Of a stretch of DNA of 64,000 bases, positions 36,030-46,961 are shown piece after piece. Position 1 is the stretch's first letter, and each line of letters opens with the position of its first letter. The DNA comes from Balneatrix alpica DSM 16621. Lineage in GTDB: Bacteria; Pseudomonadota; Gammaproteobacteria; Pseudomonadales; Balneatricaceae. Under the pieces are notes generated by a model. It was not told the origin of the DNA, did not search any database, and saw only the letters and a list, made by a program, of their open reading frames with translations. Made by a program: the position numbers and the translations under genes. The stretch spans positions 1-64,000 of the forward strand of contig NZ_JHUZ01000006.1 in assembly GCF_000619885.1 (NCBI RefSeq), given 5' to 3'.

Positions 36030-37379
36030 CTAGGCTTCGGCCAGCGGTAACCACAGACTGATCTGCAACCCAGGCAAACCATCATCCCTGTCCTCGAGTT
36101 GCCAGCGAATGGCCAGTACCTGGGCAATCCGCTGTACCAGAGCCAAGCCCAAGCCGGTGCCTGCCTGACGCTGATCTAAGCGATTAAAGCGCTGGCATAC
36201 CTGCTCACGTTGATCCACGGCTATCCCCGGCCCCTGATCACGCAAAATCAGCTGCAAAGCCTGCGGCTGAGGCAGTAACTGCAGACTGATGAGGGAATCA
36301 GCCGGGCTATAACGCAAGCTGTTGTGCAACAGGTTGTGCAGCAACAACTCCAACAGGACCGGCTCACTCCATAACGGCACGGGCTGCTCCCCCTCTAGGC
36401 TGAATTGATGCTGACGCCCCTCCGGCAAAGACGCCAGCTGAGCCAGTAGGTTTTGTAGTAACGGTAGCAGCTCCAGCCGTTGGCAACTGAGGGTGGCGAT
36501 GCGGTTTTCGACCCGGGCAAGATTGAGCAATTGCTCAATCACCCGCTGCATTCGCCCCAACTGGTTTTGCCATTGCAGGCGCTGCTGCTCATCCACCAAT
36601 TGTCGGGCCTGTAATTGCATCACCGTCAGGGGGGTACGGAGTTCATGGGCGATATCACTGGCCAGGCCACGCTCACGCTCCAACGTCTGCTGCAGACGTA
36701 CCAGCCAGGAGTTCAACGCCTCATTCAACTGTGCCACCTCGGCCCTTGCACCGGGTAGCTGCAAAGGTGCCAGTTGATCTGCCCGCCGCTGTGCCAAATG
36801 TTCGGCCAGACGCTGTAAGGGTCGCAAGGAAGTACGAATCACCAGGGTTAAGATACCCAGTAACAAAGCGAGTACCACCAGGTTAGGAATCAGGGTAGCT
36901 TCCAGCACCTCCTCCACCACCACCTGCCGAATATCCAGGCTCTGCCACAACCGTGCCCGCAAACCACTGGGACTGAGCAAATCATAGGTACGCCAAGCAT
37001 GGCCTTGATGGTAACGCCAACTAAAACCCGGTTGCTCTATCTGTACCTGCGGCAAGGTGGCCGGCCACCAGCGTTGTTGCTCGGGTTGCCATAATTGAAT
37101 TTGAATAGGGGGGATATCCGTTGGCCAGGCAGCGGCCACCGGTAGTGGGGGCAAGGCCACGCCATCCCGCATCAAGACTTGGGGATCAGCATTATCCAGC
37201 CACAATTGAACCCAACTGGCCTGGGTCAGCAGATTGGCATCCAGTACCTCTTCAACCTCCACCTCCAGCTGATCGAGAATCCACCATAGGCTGGCCATCT
37301 GCCCCAGTACCACCAACCCCAGCACCCAGGCTAATAACAGACGTTGCAGGCTCCAATTGGGTTTACCTTTAACCGTCAT
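36030..37379 (-). CDS. PmrB/QseC-like sensor histidine kinase
   Basis: A 449-residue inner-membrane sensor with two spans. The first is about residues 15-35 and the second about 165-185. A periplasmic sensor domain of about 130 residues lies between them. The kinase core has the H-box DIAHELRTPL, the N-box LLHNLLHNSLRYS and a G-box DQGPGI, followed by GTGLGLALV. It overlaps the regulator gene by 11 bases. Given the PmrA-type box and lipid A genes downstream, it probably senses cationic peptides, metals or acid, but the signal is inferred. Confidence 0.88.
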   Translation of the reverse strand: MTVKGKPNWSLQRLLLAWVLGLVVLGQMASLWWILDQLEVEVEEVLDANLLTQASWVQLWLDNADPQVLMRDGVALPPLPVAAAWPTDIPPIQIQLWQPEQQRWWPATLPQVQIEQPGFSWRYHQGHAWRTYDLLSPSGLRARLWQSLDIRQVVVEEVLEATLIPNLVVLALLLGILTLVIRTSLRPLQRLAEHLAQRRADQLAPLQLPGARAEVAQLNEALNSWLVRLQQTLERERGLASDIAHELRTPLTVMQLQARQLVDEQQRLQWQNQLGRMQRVIEQLLNLARVENRIATLSCQRLELLPLLQNLLAQLASLPEGRQHQFSLEGEQPVPLWSEPVLLELLLHNLLHNSLRYSPADSLISLQLLPQPQALQLILRDQGPGIAVDQREQVCQRFNRLDQRQAGTGLGLALVQRIAQVLAIRWQLEDRDDGLPGLQISLWLPLAEA

Positions 37380-38037
37380 CGCCAAGCTCCAGGCTGTAAC
37401 CGATGCCTCTGAGGGTGCGGATACGCTCTTTACCTAACTTGCGGCGCAAATGATGAATGTGCACCTCCAGCGCATTGCTCTCCACCTCCTCCCCCCAGCC
37501 ATATAAATCCGCTTCCAGACTGGCACGGGTTTTCACCTGACCGGGACGTTCCGCCAAGGCACGTAAGAGCATGAACTCGCGCCGGCTCAACTCCAGTGGC
37601 TGCCCCTGCCAGCTGGCCTGCAGCTGAGCCAAATCCAGGCTCAACCCACCCTGCACTACCTTGGCTTGGGTAAAACCAGTCTGCCGCCGGCCAAGTGCCC
37701 GTAAGCGGGCCAGTAATTCATCCAGCTCAAAGGGTTTGCTCAGGTAGTCATCGGCTCCGGCATCCAGCCCCTGCACCCGCTGCTCCAGCTCATCCCGAGC
37801 GGTCAGTATCAGCACTCGCGGAGGCTGCGCCAGTTGTTGGATCAGTGGTAATAACTGCAACCCCTCCATATCAGGCAACCCCAGGTCGAGAATCACCACC
37901 TCATAGCCTTCCAACCCCAGGGCAATGCGGGCCTGCTCGCCTTTACCGACCCAGTCGACTCGCTGTGCCGCTTGGCGCAGTGCAGCACTTAACTGCTCCG
38001 CCAGGGCCTGATCATCTTCCACCAGCAGAATCCGCAT
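37369..38037 (-). CDS. PmrA/OmpR-type response regulator
   Basis: A 222-residue response regulator. The receiver domain has the phosphoacceptor in VVILDLGLPDMEGL (about Asp51) and the conserved lysine in LSKPFELDEL. The C-terminal winged helix (about 125-220) ends in the family motif IRTLRGIGYSLE. With its overlapping kinase it should control the dgkA-PAP2-eptA operon. Only a single CTTAAG (38072-38077) lies upstream of its own start, so autoregulation through a full PmrA box is not evident. Confidence 0.9.
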   Translation of the reverse strand: MRILLVEDDQALAEQLSAALRQAAQRVDWVGKGEQARIALGLEGYEVVILDLGLPDMEGLQLLPLIQQLAQPPRVLILTARDELEQRVQGLDAGADDYLSKPFELDELLARLRALGRRQTGFTQAKVVQGGLSLDLAQLQASWQGQPLELSRREFMLLRALAERPGQVKTRASLEADLYGWGEEVESNALEVHIHHLRRKLGKERIRTLRGIGYSLELGDDG

Positions 38038-38109
38038 CTGCCTCTCCTAACCTGTGCTGACAGGCCCCCAGCTTAAGCCAGAGGTCTGTCAGGGTATAGT
38101 CAGGCTTGG

Positions 38110-38655
38110 TCAGCGACTGTATTGCACCTCCAGCATTGCCTCGGCCAGCTTATGCTGGTTGAGGAAATAACCCACCATCGCCGCCGGACTATCCGCCCCC
38201 AATGGCAAGCTCTCGACATCCAGCGCAAATACCTTCAACTGATAGCGATGCGCTGCATCCCCCTGGGGTGGACAGGGGCCACCATAACCATTGCTGGCAA
38301 AGTCAGTCCGGCTCTGCACACTCCCGGCGGGGGCCAATTGCAGATCAAGATTACCCGCTCCCGCCGGCAAAGATTGCTGTGAGGCAGGCAGGTTGAACAC
38401 CAGCCAATGCCACCAACCACTGCCGGTGGGGGCATCTGGATCATAGAGGGTGACCGCAAAGCTACGGGTTGCGGCGGGGGCGCCACTCCAGCTCAACTGG
38501 GGTGATAGGTTGTCACCGCTGCAACCGAAGCCCTGGAACACCTGAGCCGCCTCCACCTGCTGTCCGGGCTGCCAGGTCTCGCTCTGTAGCTGTAACTCTG
38601 CCCAGGCCGGTTGGCACAGGCTGGCACTGAGTAAACTAAGGATGGCATAGCGCAT
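38110..38655 (-). CDS. exported PEBP (YbhB/YbcL-like) protein
   Basis: A 181-residue phosphatidylethanolamine-binding-protein-like protein with a signal peptide (cleavage near PAWA-ELQ). The family core appears as CSGDNLSPQLSWSGAPAATRSFAVTLYDPDAP, then WWHWLVFNLP and GYGGPCPPQGDAAHRYQLKVFAL. It is thought to bind small anions or lipids, and the biological role is unknown. It lies directly upstream of the pmrA-like regulator with 72 bases between, on the same strand. Confidence 0.9.
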   Translation of the reverse strand: MRYAILSLLSASLCQPAWAELQLQSETWQPGQQVEAAQVFQGFGCSGDNLSPQLSWSGAPAATRSFAVTLYDPDAPTGSGWWHWLVFNLPASQQSLPAGAGNLDLQLAPAGSVQSRTDFASNGYGGPCPPQGDAAHRYQLKVFALDVESLPLGADSPAAMVGYFLNQHKLAEAMLEVQYSR

Positions 38656-38729
38656 ACGTTGCTCCTGTTACGTGAAGGAGCCCTTATCCTAGCCCGCCAC
38701 TCAGAAGGCACTTGTCCGCTAACCGTCAA

Positions 38730-39539
38730 TTAGTGTCCGCTTTCTTGCTGCTGGCGCATACTGCTTGGCGGCAAACCAAAGCGCTTGCGAAAGTTACTGC
38801 TAAAACGCGACACCGACTGGAAGCCACAGTCTGCCGCCACCTGATAGATAGGATCTTCACTCTGCAACAGGCGGTTCAGGGCAGCACTCAAGCGCAACTC
38901 CGCCAACAGCTGGCGAAAACTGGTTTGTTCACGCTGCAGTTGACGGCGCAGGGTGCTTTCCGAAGTCGCCAACCTGTCGCAAACCTGGGCCAGGGTCCAC
39001 TCTTTGCTCAAGTCCTCACTCAGCAGCGCCCGCAGCCCTCCACTGCGACTGGGCTGTTGATAACTCAACTGCAATATCCCCGGTTGCTGCTGTAGCAATA
39101 ACAACAGCACCTCCAGCCAACGGTGCTGGCGTAACACTCCCGCCGGTGCCTGCAAATAGCGCAACAGGCTCTGCTCCAGCGCGGTATCCAGTTGCCAGGG
39201 CAACATGCTCACCGGAGGCGCCCTGTCCACCGCCAAGCCGTACCATTGCTGCAACTGCTGCAGTTGCTGATAGCTAAACGGCAGCAGCAATGCCTGATAC
39301 TGCCCGCCAGCAGGCGGACGATTTAATACCGTTAGACTCTGCGGGGCTGCCAGTGCCACCCCCTGCCCCGCCTCGGCCTGCACATAACCGTGCTCACCAT
39401 CAAAACGCTTATAGCCACTTAGCACCAGGATCAGACAGGGTTGATAGAAAGGCACTTGCCGCAGCCGTACCTGACGCCGCAAACGAATCAACTCCGTCCC
39501 TTCAGGATGCTGGGCTAACCAGTGTTTAAGTGCCTGCAT
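38730..39539 (-). CDS. AraC-family transcriptional regulator
   Basis: A 269-residue regulator with an N-terminal cupin-like sensing domain (AraC_N type) and two C-terminal HTH motifs (about 160-265). The first reads LAQVCDRLATSESTLRRQLQRE, and the second ends VAADCGFQSVSRFSSNFRKRFG. Its start overlaps the end of the acetyltransferase gene by 14 bases, so the two are likely cotranscribed. The target and the effector are unknown. Confidence 0.9.
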   Translation of the reverse strand: MQALKHWLAQHPEGTELIRLRRQVRLRQVPFYQPCLILVLSGYKRFDGEHGYVQAEAGQGVALAAPQSLTVLNRPPAGGQYQALLLPFSYQQLQQLQQWYGLAVDRAPPVSMLPWQLDTALEQSLLRYLQAPAGVLRQHRWLEVLLLLLQQQPGILQLSYQQPSRSGGLRALLSEDLSKEWTLAQVCDRLATSESTLRRQLQREQTSFRQLLAELRLSAALNRLLQSEDPIYQVAADCGFQSVSRFSSNFRKRFGLPPSSMRQQQESGH

Positions 39540-40071
39540 GACCAGACTCCTTAGGCGTACTCAACCGCCGCCACATCAGCTTTTTACTGACAAACCCCTC
39601 GCCTAAGCGCACTGCTTCCGGCTCTTCGCCATAACATTGGAAGCCAAGCTGCTGATACAAACGCTCCGCCCCGTGATTACCCGCTGTCACGGTGAGTTGC
39701 AGCAAACGTAGCTCCGGCCGAGTGCTGGCCAACTGCAAGAGTGCCTGCATTAACTGGCGCGCCCCACCCTGCCCACGGTGCCCTGGCGCCACATACAGCC
39801 CCGACACCAGCGCTTTATGGCGAATACGCTGACGCGCCTGCAGAACCAGCCCCACACAACCTACCAGCTCCTCATCACAGTAAAGGCCCAGAATCTGCTC
39901 CCCCGCCTGGGCAAAGCCCGCCAGACGCTGGCGCCACCAGGCCGGCGGCAGGCTGGCACGCTCCTGCACGCTGGAGGTAAAGGCCAGGGGCTCCAGCGCC
40001 AATGCCTCCAACATCAAACGGCTATAGGCTTGGGCATGCTCGGGGGTTAACGTCTTAATCTGATAGGGCAT
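39526..40071 (-). CDS. GNAT-family N-acetyltransferase
   Basis: A 181-residue acetyl-CoA-dependent acetyltransferase. The acetyl-CoA loop appears as LYVAPGHRGQGGARQLMQALL, followed by the C-terminal beta-bulge region LTVTAGNHGAERLYQQLGFQ. The acceptor is not predictable. It leads a two-gene unit with the AraC-family regulator. Confidence 0.88.
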   Translation of the reverse strand: MPYQIKTLTPEHAQAYSRLMLEALALEPLAFTSSVQERASLPPAWWRQRLAGFAQAGEQILGLYCDEELVGCVGLVLQARQRIRHKALVSGLYVAPGHRGQGGARQLMQALLQLASTRPELRLLQLTVTAGNHGAERLYQQLGFQCYGEEPEAVRLGEGFVSKKLMWRRLSTPKESGHAGT

Positions 40072-40176
40072 CGGCTTTCCCGGCTGACAGTCACAGGGGC
40101 AGTACGCAAAACGTTCTGGCTTGGGCTATTCTGGCCAGCCTAGGCATTGAACGCAAAGAAAGGGAAGGAGAATCCG

Positions 40177-40830
40177 ATGAAGGTAGCCGTCATTCTATCT
40201 GGTTGTGGTGTCTTTGATGGTGCAGAGATCCATGAAAGCGTCCTCACACTGCTGGCGCTGGAGCAAGCCGGCTGTCAGTACCAGTGTCTGGCCCCTGACC
40301 GCCCTCAAGCCCAGGTAATTAATCACCTCACTGGTGAAGCCATGACAGAAAGTCGCAATGTACTGGTGGAAGCGGCGCGCATTGCACGGGGACAGATTCA
40401 GTCCTTGGCCAACGCTCGTGCCGAGGATTACGATGCTGTCATTCTGCCCGGTGGTTTTGGTGCCGCTAAAAATCTCTGCGATTTTGCTTTCAAAGGCAGT
40501 GATTGTGAGGTGCTGCCCGAGGTACTGGATTTTTGTCAGGCCATCGCAGCACAAGCCAAACCCCTCGGCTTTATCTGCATTGCTCCAGCCATGATTCCTC
40601 GTATTTTCGGCCCTGGCAGCCGTCTGACAATAGGTACAGATGCCGACACCGCCGCTGCGATTGAGCAGATGGGAGGACAGCACCAAAGTTGTCCGGTCAG
40701 TGAGTTTGTCGTTGATGAACAGCACAAAGTGGTTAGCACTCCCGCCTATATGCTAGCCAACTCCATCAGCGAAGCCGCCAGCGGGATCAACCGTCTGGTA
40801 CAGGAGGTGGTACGTCTGGCACGTCGCTAA
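40177..40830 (+). CDS. elbB: ElbB/DJ-1-superfamily isoprenoid-biosynthesis-associated protein
   Basis: A 217-residue class-I amidotransferase-like (DJ-1/PfpI) protein of the ElbB type. It starts MKVAVILSGCGVFDGAEIHESVLTL and has the conserved ILPGGFGAAKNLCDFA segment. A cysteine lies at the nucleophile elbow in GFICIAPAM. E. coli ElbB has glyoxalase-type activity and was linked to isoprenoid synthesis. The ATG at 40177 with GGAAGGAG upstream is preferred to one 30 bases earlier. Confidence 0.93.
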   Translation: MKVAVILSGCGVFDGAEIHESVLTLLALEQAGCQYQCLAPDRPQAQVINHLTGEAMTESRNVLVEAARIARGQIQSLANARAEDYDAVILPGGFGAAKNLCDFAFKGSDCEVLPEVLDFCQAIAAQAKPLGFICIAPAMIPRIFGPGSRLTIGTDADTAAAIEQMGGQHQSCPVSEFVVDEQHKVVSTPAYMLANSISEAASGINRLVQEVVRLARR

Positions 40831-40843
40831 GGTGCACCAAACT

Positions 40844-40868
40844 CGCCAGGGGAAAACCTCCCCTGGCG
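40844..40868. terminator. hairpin between elbB and dehydratase 3' ends
   Basis: The 10-bp stem CGCCAGGGGA/TCCCCTGGCG with a 5-base loop lies between convergent genes. No strong T-run is visible. Confidence 0.6.
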
Positions 40869-40880
40869 CGGTCATCCACC

Positions 40881-41801
40881 TTAGCCTGCTGCCACCTGCT
40901 GCTGCCACTGGGCCAACTGAGCCAGACTGACCCCGGCTCCACCACAGACCACCACGAGTACCGAGCGTTTATCCTCCAGCTCAGGCAAGCCCTGATAGAG
41001 TGCCGCTAAACTGGCGCCGCAGGCGGGCTCCACCAGCACCCGCTGGTCATCCAAAAAACGCTGGCAGGCCGCCAGCGCCTGTGCATCCGTCACCTGACGC
41101 GGGTGAATCGGGTAATCCTGCAGATAGCGGTAAGCCTGTGCCGCTACCTGCTTGGCCCCCAGGCTGGTGGCAATGCTGTTAATGGCAGCGAGGCTGGCCT
41201 CTGGCCCCTGCTCTGCTGCCAGCGCCAGGGAGGCAGCCCCTGCCGTTTCCATTGCATAGATCGGCACCTGCCAACCCTGCGCCTGCAGGCCTTGCACCAC
41301 TCCACAGAGCAAACCACCGCCACCCACCGAGAGCACCACCGCATCCGGTTGCACTCCCGCCTCGGCCACTTCCTCAATCAGGCTGGCATGCCCTTGCCAC
41401 AGCAGGGGGTCATCAAAGGGGTGGATATAGGCGCTGTGCTCATCCAGCAATTGCATGGCATGGGCATGGGCGGCATTCCAGTTTTCGCCGACGATCTGCA
41501 CTTCGGCCCCCTGTTGGCGAATCAGCTCGATGGCTCTGCTCGTGGTGGTTTCCGGCACTACCACCACAACCGGCAGGCCAAGCCGGCGGCCACTATAGGC
41601 CACCGCCAAACCGGCATTGCCGCCGGAGGATGACACCAGCCGCTTGGCGCCTCTGGCCTGATAGGCCTGGCAGGCAAAGCCCACTCCCCGGGTTTTAAAG
41701 GAGCCACTGGGTTGCAGGGCATCCATCTTCAGCCAGACCTGTTGCCCCTCGCGAGCCAGATAGGGCGCCGCAAGCAAGGGCGTATTCAGATGCAGTCGCA
41801 T
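40881..41801 (-). CDS. PLP-dependent serine/threonine dehydratase
   Basis: A fold-type II PLP enzyme of about 306 residues that likely deaminates L-serine or L-threonine to the oxoacid. The PLP lysine lies in SGSFKTRG (about residue 38), the phosphate-binding loop in SSGGNAGLAVAY and the cofactor-binding tail in VVVCGGAG. It lacks a C-terminal ACT domain, so it resembles catabolic L-serine dehydratase, not biosynthetic IlvA. ATG 41801 with AAGGA upstream is preferred to TTG 41807. Confidence 0.9.
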   Translation of the reverse strand: MRLHLNTPLLAAPYLAREGQQVWLKMDALQPSGSFKTRGVGFACQAYQARGAKRLVSSSGGNAGLAVAYSGRRLGLPVVVVVPETTTSRAIELIRQQGAEVQIVGENWNAAHAHAMQLLDEHSAYIHPFDDPLLWQGHASLIEEVAEAGVQPDAVVLSVGGGGLLCGVVQGLQAQGWQVPIYAMETAGAASLALAAEQGPEASLAAINSIATSLGAKQVAAQAYRYLQDYPIHPRQVTDAQALAACQRFLDDQRVLVEPACGASLAALYQGLPELEDKRSVLVVVCGGAGVSLAQLAQWQQQVAAG

Positions 41802-41815
41802 ACACAATCCTTGAT

Positions 41816-42769
41816 TTAGTTTTTACCAAACAGCGCCTGTACCGCCCCCAGACTCCCCAGGGCAGCGTTGGCCTCATAGGGCAAGAACACCCGCTCACCG
41901 TCTTTGGCAATATGGGGCAGGGTATCGAGGTAATCCTTGGCAATCAGGTAGGCGATGACCTTGTCTTTATCCGCGCCCTCGCCGAGGGCTTCCGCCAGCA
42001 GGTTAATGGCCTGCTGTTGCCCTTCCGCCATCAGAATCGCCGCCTGACGCTCACCTTCAGCGCGCAGAATCGAGGCCTGCTTCTCCCCCTCGGCGGTTTC
42101 AATCGCGGCCTGTTTTTCCCCTTCGGCACGACGCACCGTGGCGCGACGCTCACGCTCGGCGGTCATCTGCTTGCGCATCGCTTCCTGAATTTCTTCCGGG
42201 ATGGAAATGTCCTGGATTTCCACCCGGGTCACCTTCACCCCCCATTTGTTGGCGGCATCATCCAGCACCGCCTCCAGGCTGGCGTTGATCTCCTGACGTG
42301 ACTCGAACAGTTTATCCAGCTCCATCTTGCCGATTTCCGAACGCAGGGTGGTTTTGGCCAGCACCTCAATCGACTGGATCAGGTTTTCCACCTGATACAC
42401 CGCCCGCTGCGGGTCGATAATCTGGTAGTAGAGCACGCCATTAATCATCACGGTGACGTTGTCTGAGGTAATCACCTGCTGGCTGGGAAAGTCCAGCACC
42501 GTTTCCCGCCGGTCAATGCGGTGGGTTTCCACCACAATGGCCGAGGCGCTGTCCCCCACATAGCGCTTCACCTTGATGGTGCGGGCCACATCGATAAAGG
42601 GCACCACCCAATTAATTCCCGGCTCCAGGGTACGTAGATAGCTACCCAGGCGCTCCACCACCACCGCTTCAGACTGCTGCACGATGGTCAAACCCTTGAC
42701 CACCAACACGATCATCACCGCTGCCACCGCCAGGGTAAGCACCAGTCCGCCTTCCAGTAACATGTCCAT
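41816..42769 (-). CDS. qmcA: SPFH/band 7 protein (QmcA-like)
   Basis: A 317-residue membrane-anchored stomatin/prohibitin-family protein. It has one N-terminal span (about 8-30), then the SPFH domain (about 30-190; VVERLGSYLRTLEPGINWVVPFID) and an Ala/Glu-rich coiled coil with repeats such as AEGEKQA. It forms membrane microdomain scaffolds and modulates FtsH in E. coli. It follows nfeD, its usual partner, after 11 bases. Confidence 0.93.
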   Translation of the reverse strand: MDMLLEGGLVLTLAVAAVMIVLVVKGLTIVQQSEAVVVERLGSYLRTLEPGINWVVPFIDVARTIKVKRYVGDSASAIVVETHRIDRRETVLDFPSQQVITSDNVTVMINGVLYYQIIDPQRAVYQVENLIQSIEVLAKTTLRSEIGKMELDKLFESRQEINASLEAVLDDAANKWGVKVTRVEIQDISIPEEIQEAMRKQMTAERERRATVRRAEGEKQAAIETAEGEKQASILRAEGERQAAILMAEGQQQAINLLAEALGEGADKDKVIAYLIAKDYLDTLPHIAKDGERVFLPYEANAALGSLGAVQALFGKN

Positions 42770-42780
42770 CTACCCTCTCC

Positions 42781-43215
42781 TTAGTCTGTTACCCGCGTCA
42801 CCCGCGGGGTGATACCGTCAAAACCCTGTACTTCCAACCACTCTCCCGGCTGCCAGTCACCGGGCCCCAACGGATAGAAATTACCCTCCACCCGCACCCC
42901 CAGGCGACCACCGTATTCACATACCTGGGCGCGCCAATGCTGGCCACTTTCACCGACAATACCGGCCTGCTGACGGCTCTGCCAATGCTGCTGGCGTTGA
43001 CGATAAAGACGAATCGCCAGCGGAATCAACAGCGCTGCAGCCACCGCCATGCTTAACAACTGCACTTTAAACGAGGCATCCAGCCAGGCCGCCAGGGCAC
43101 CAAAACCACAGGCCAGCCCCAGGGCCAAGGCAACGAAAGCGGCCCCCAACAATTCCGCCAGGGCTAATACCAGTCCAGCCAAAATCCACCATTGCCAAGC
43201 TTCCATCGCTAACAT
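42781..43215 (-). CDS. NfeD-like membrane protein
   Basis: A short NfeD-family protein of about 144 residues. Two to three spans occupy the N-terminal half, and an OB-fold-like soluble domain the C-terminal (GIVGESGQHWRAQVCEYGGRLGVRVEGNFY). NfeD proteins work with SPFH partners in membrane organisation, and qmcA lies directly downstream. I chose the ATG at 43215 because GGAGG sits 6 bases upstream. An earlier GTG at 43230 adds five residues. Confidence 0.88.
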   Translation of the reverse strand: MLAMEAWQWWILAGLVLALAELLGAAFVALALGLACGFGALAAWLDASFKVQLLSMAVAAALLIPLAIRLYRQRQQHWQSRQQAGIVGESGQHWRAQVCEYGGRLGVRVEGNFYPLGPGDWQPGEWLEVQGFDGITPRVTRVTD

Positions 43216-43254
43216 AGTCTGCCTCCTCACACTCTGTCCGTACCCGCATCATCA

Positions 43255-44433
43255 TTGACCCGGCAGGCGCATTTGACAACTCCCTCCCCCTGGCAGGCCT
43301 ATCAGCAAGCCCTGCAACAACCGCACTGGCAGGCCGATCAGGCCCAAGAGCAGGCGGCACAACGACTGCAGTTATTACATGAGCAACTGCTAAAGTGGCA
43401 GAGCTGGCCTGGGCCACGCTGGCGCACCCCACCCAAGGGTCTGTATTTGTGGGGGCCGGTGGGACGTGGCAAAACCTGGCTAATGGATGCTTTTTATCAA
43501 AGTGTGACCCTGCCCAAACACCGTCAGCATTTTCATCACTTTATGGCTTGGGTTCATCGCCGTCTGTTTCAGCTACGGGGTACCCCTGAGCCGCTGTTGG
43601 CCCTGGCCAAAGAACTGGCGGCGGAGGTACGGGTACTCTGTTTCGATGAGTTCTTTGTGCAGGACATTGGCGATGCCATGCTACTGGGACGCCTGCTCAG
43701 CCAGCTGTTGGCACAGCGGGTGGTGTGGGTCGCCACCTCCAATATTCCGCCAGCGCAGCTCTATGCCGATGGCCTGCACCGGGATCGCTTTCTGCCGGCA
43801 CTAGCGTTGCTACGTCAACATATTGAGGTGGTGGATTTAGCCGGGGGCCAGGATTTTCGCCAGCTCGGCGCCATGGACCAGCCACGTTATTTTGTCCACC
43901 CGCCCCCACAGCATTCGCCTGCCACCCCCAGCCCACTGCTGGCCTGCTTCAAGCAGCTCAACGGGGAGCAGCCCTGGCAAACGGAGCCACTGAGCATCAA
44001 TGGTCGCGCATTGCCGGTGATACGCCGCAGCCAACAACTGCTTTGGACCGACTTTGCCAGCCTGTGCCAGGACCCGCGCGCCAGCCAGGATTACATCGCG
44101 CTCTGTGACCGTTTTGCGGTGATCCTGCTGTCTGGATTACCGGCATTAAGCAGCACAAGCCGCCTCAACCCCATCGCCCGCGGCACCGAAGATGGCCCCC
44201 AGTTAGTCAGCGCCGGCCAGCGCCAATTACCGCCCTTGAGCCGTTTGGATGACGCTGCGCGGCGTTTTATCGCCCTGGTGGATGAGTGTTATGACCGTGG
44301 CGTGCCCCTGTATATCGAGGCTGAAGTCGAACTTATCCACATCTATACACAAGGTTATCTACAGGCACCGTTTCAACGTACGCTGAGTCGTTTACGCCAC
44401 ATGCAAAGCCGTCACTGGCCTCGTGGTGCCTGA
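43255..44433 (+). CDS. zapE: ZapE/AFG1-family cell division ATPase
   Basis: A 392-residue ATPase of the AFG1/ZapE family. In E. coli ZapE associates with the Z-ring under low oxygen. It has Walker A GPVGRGKT, Walker B VLCFDEFFVQDIGDAM and sensor motif VWVATSNIPP. It is a single-domain protein without an AAA lid expansion. The start is probably TTG at 43255; no ATG occurs nearby and no strong ribosome site is seen, so the true N-terminus is uncertain. Its 3' end overlaps the convergent LysR gene by 22 bases. Confidence 0.9.
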   Translation: MTRQAHLTTPSPWQAYQQALQQPHWQADQAQEQAAQRLQLLHEQLLKWQSWPGPRWRTPPKGLYLWGPVGRGKTWLMDAFYQSVTLPKHRQHFHHFMAWVHRRLFQLRGTPEPLLALAKELAAEVRVLCFDEFFVQDIGDAMLLGRLLSQLLAQRVVWVATSNIPPAQLYADGLHRDRFLPALALLRQHIEVVDLAGGQDFRQLGAMDQPRYFVHPPPQHSPATPSPLLACFKQLNGEQPWQTEPLSINGRALPVIRRSQQLLWTDFASLCQDPRASQDYIALCDRFAVILLSGLPALSSTSRLNPIARGTEDGPQLVSAGQRQLPPLSRLDDAARRFIALVDECYDRGVPLYIEAEVELIHIYTQGYLQAPFQRTLSRLRHMQSRHWPRGA

Positions 44434-45326
44434 CGCTGCAGGTGGCGCCATAGCTGCTCTACGCTGGGTTTATGCAAGGGTGCACAGCGGTATAAACGCA
44501 CCTGCAGCGGAATCCGCCACTGCTCCCCCTCACACACCGCCAAAGTGCCATTGGCTAATTCTTGCTCAACGCTAATTAACGGCAGCCAGGCCAAGCCTAA
44601 ACCGGCGACAGCCATGCCCTTTAACCCTTCCGCCATTGCCGTCTCATAGACGGTACGCAAGCGCAGCTGTAAATCCTGATGCTTGATCAACATCCGCAGC
44701 GAACGCTCCAGAAAGGCCCCCTGGGTATAGGCCAGCAGCGGCAAGGGGGCGCTCTGCTGATTAAGATCGAACAGCAGCTCCCCCTCCTGCACCCGCGACA
44801 CCGGTACCATCTCGGTGGCCGCCAGTTGCAACGAGGGAAATAACTCCGGGTCCAACTGCAGAGCCGCCTGGGGGTCGGCATAGATCAGCATCAGATCAAA
44901 CTGCCCCTCCCGCAGGGCATGGATGGCATCCCCCACATTCATCGCCACCACCCGTACACAGAGGCCTTGCAACTGTACCTGCAATGAACTCAGCCAGTTC
45001 GGCACAAAACTCAGGGCCAGGGAGTGGGCCACCACCATCTCCACCAGCTGTGACTCCCCCGGCTGCAAGCCACGCAAGTGCTGCACACTGGCCTTGAGCT
45101 GCTCCACCACATTGCGGGCCGTCAGTAAAAACACCTGACCTTCGGCGGTCAGCTCCACCGGGGTGGTGGAACGATCTACCAGCTGTACCCCAACCTCCTC
45201 CTCTAGTGCCCGAATACGGCGGCTAAATGCCGGTTGGGTGACAAAGCGACGCTGGGCCGCCTGAGAAAAACTGCGGGTGGCGGCCAGAAGCAAAAAATCC
45301 TCTAACCACTTTACTTCCAGATTCAT
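44412..45326 (-). CDS. LysR-family transcriptional regulator
   Basis: A 304-residue LysR regulator. The N-terminal winged helix (about 1-65) reads WLEDFLLLAATRSFSQAAQRRFVTQPAFSRRIRALEEEVG. The C-terminal co-inducer domain follows. The HTH sequence resembles that of the oxidant-sensing HypT/YjiE group. It diverges from aspA and may regulate aspartate breakdown. Start ATG 45326 has GGGAGG upstream. A GGTATACC palindrome (45357-45364) in the gap may be part of its site. Confidence 0.9.
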   Translation of the reverse strand: MNLEVKWLEDFLLLAATRSFSQAAQRRFVTQPAFSRRIRALEEEVGVQLVDRSTTPVELTAEGQVFLLTARNVVEQLKASVQHLRGLQPGESQLVEMVVAHSLALSFVPNWLSSLQVQLQGLCVRVVAMNVGDAIHALREGQFDLMLIYADPQAALQLDPELFPSLQLAATEMVPVSRVQEGELLFDLNQQSAPLPLLAYTQGAFLERSLRMLIKHQDLQLRLRTVYETAMAEGLKGMAVAGLGLAWLPLISVEQELANGTLAVCEGEQWRIPLQVRLYRCAPLHKPSVEQLWRHLQRQAPRGQ

Positions 45327-45465
45327 CACGCCCTCCCCTCTACCTATGCAAGATCGGTATACCTTAGATTCCAACAGCATTGGCCAAAGTGGCTATCAAG
45401 GCAATAAATTTATGGGCATCCAGCTTGCTGCTGGTTACCAGACGTTGCTGTCAACTGAGTCTATT

Positions 45466-46905
<1,440 letters not shown>

Positions 46906-46918
46906 GTTCCCTTTCCTC

Positions 46919-46961
46919 AACCCTGGGCCTTTTAAACCTGTCAGGCCCAGGGTTGTTTTTT
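46919..46961 (+). terminator. aspA terminator
   Basis: The 11-bp stem AACCCTGGGCC/GGCCCAGGGTT with a 14-base loop is followed by GTTTTTT, 14 bases after the aspA stop. Confidence 0.9.

Noticed and set aside
38072-38077. PmrA box upstream of the response regulator gene
   Set aside because: Only one CTTAAG occurs, without a partner at 5-base spacing, so it does not qualify.
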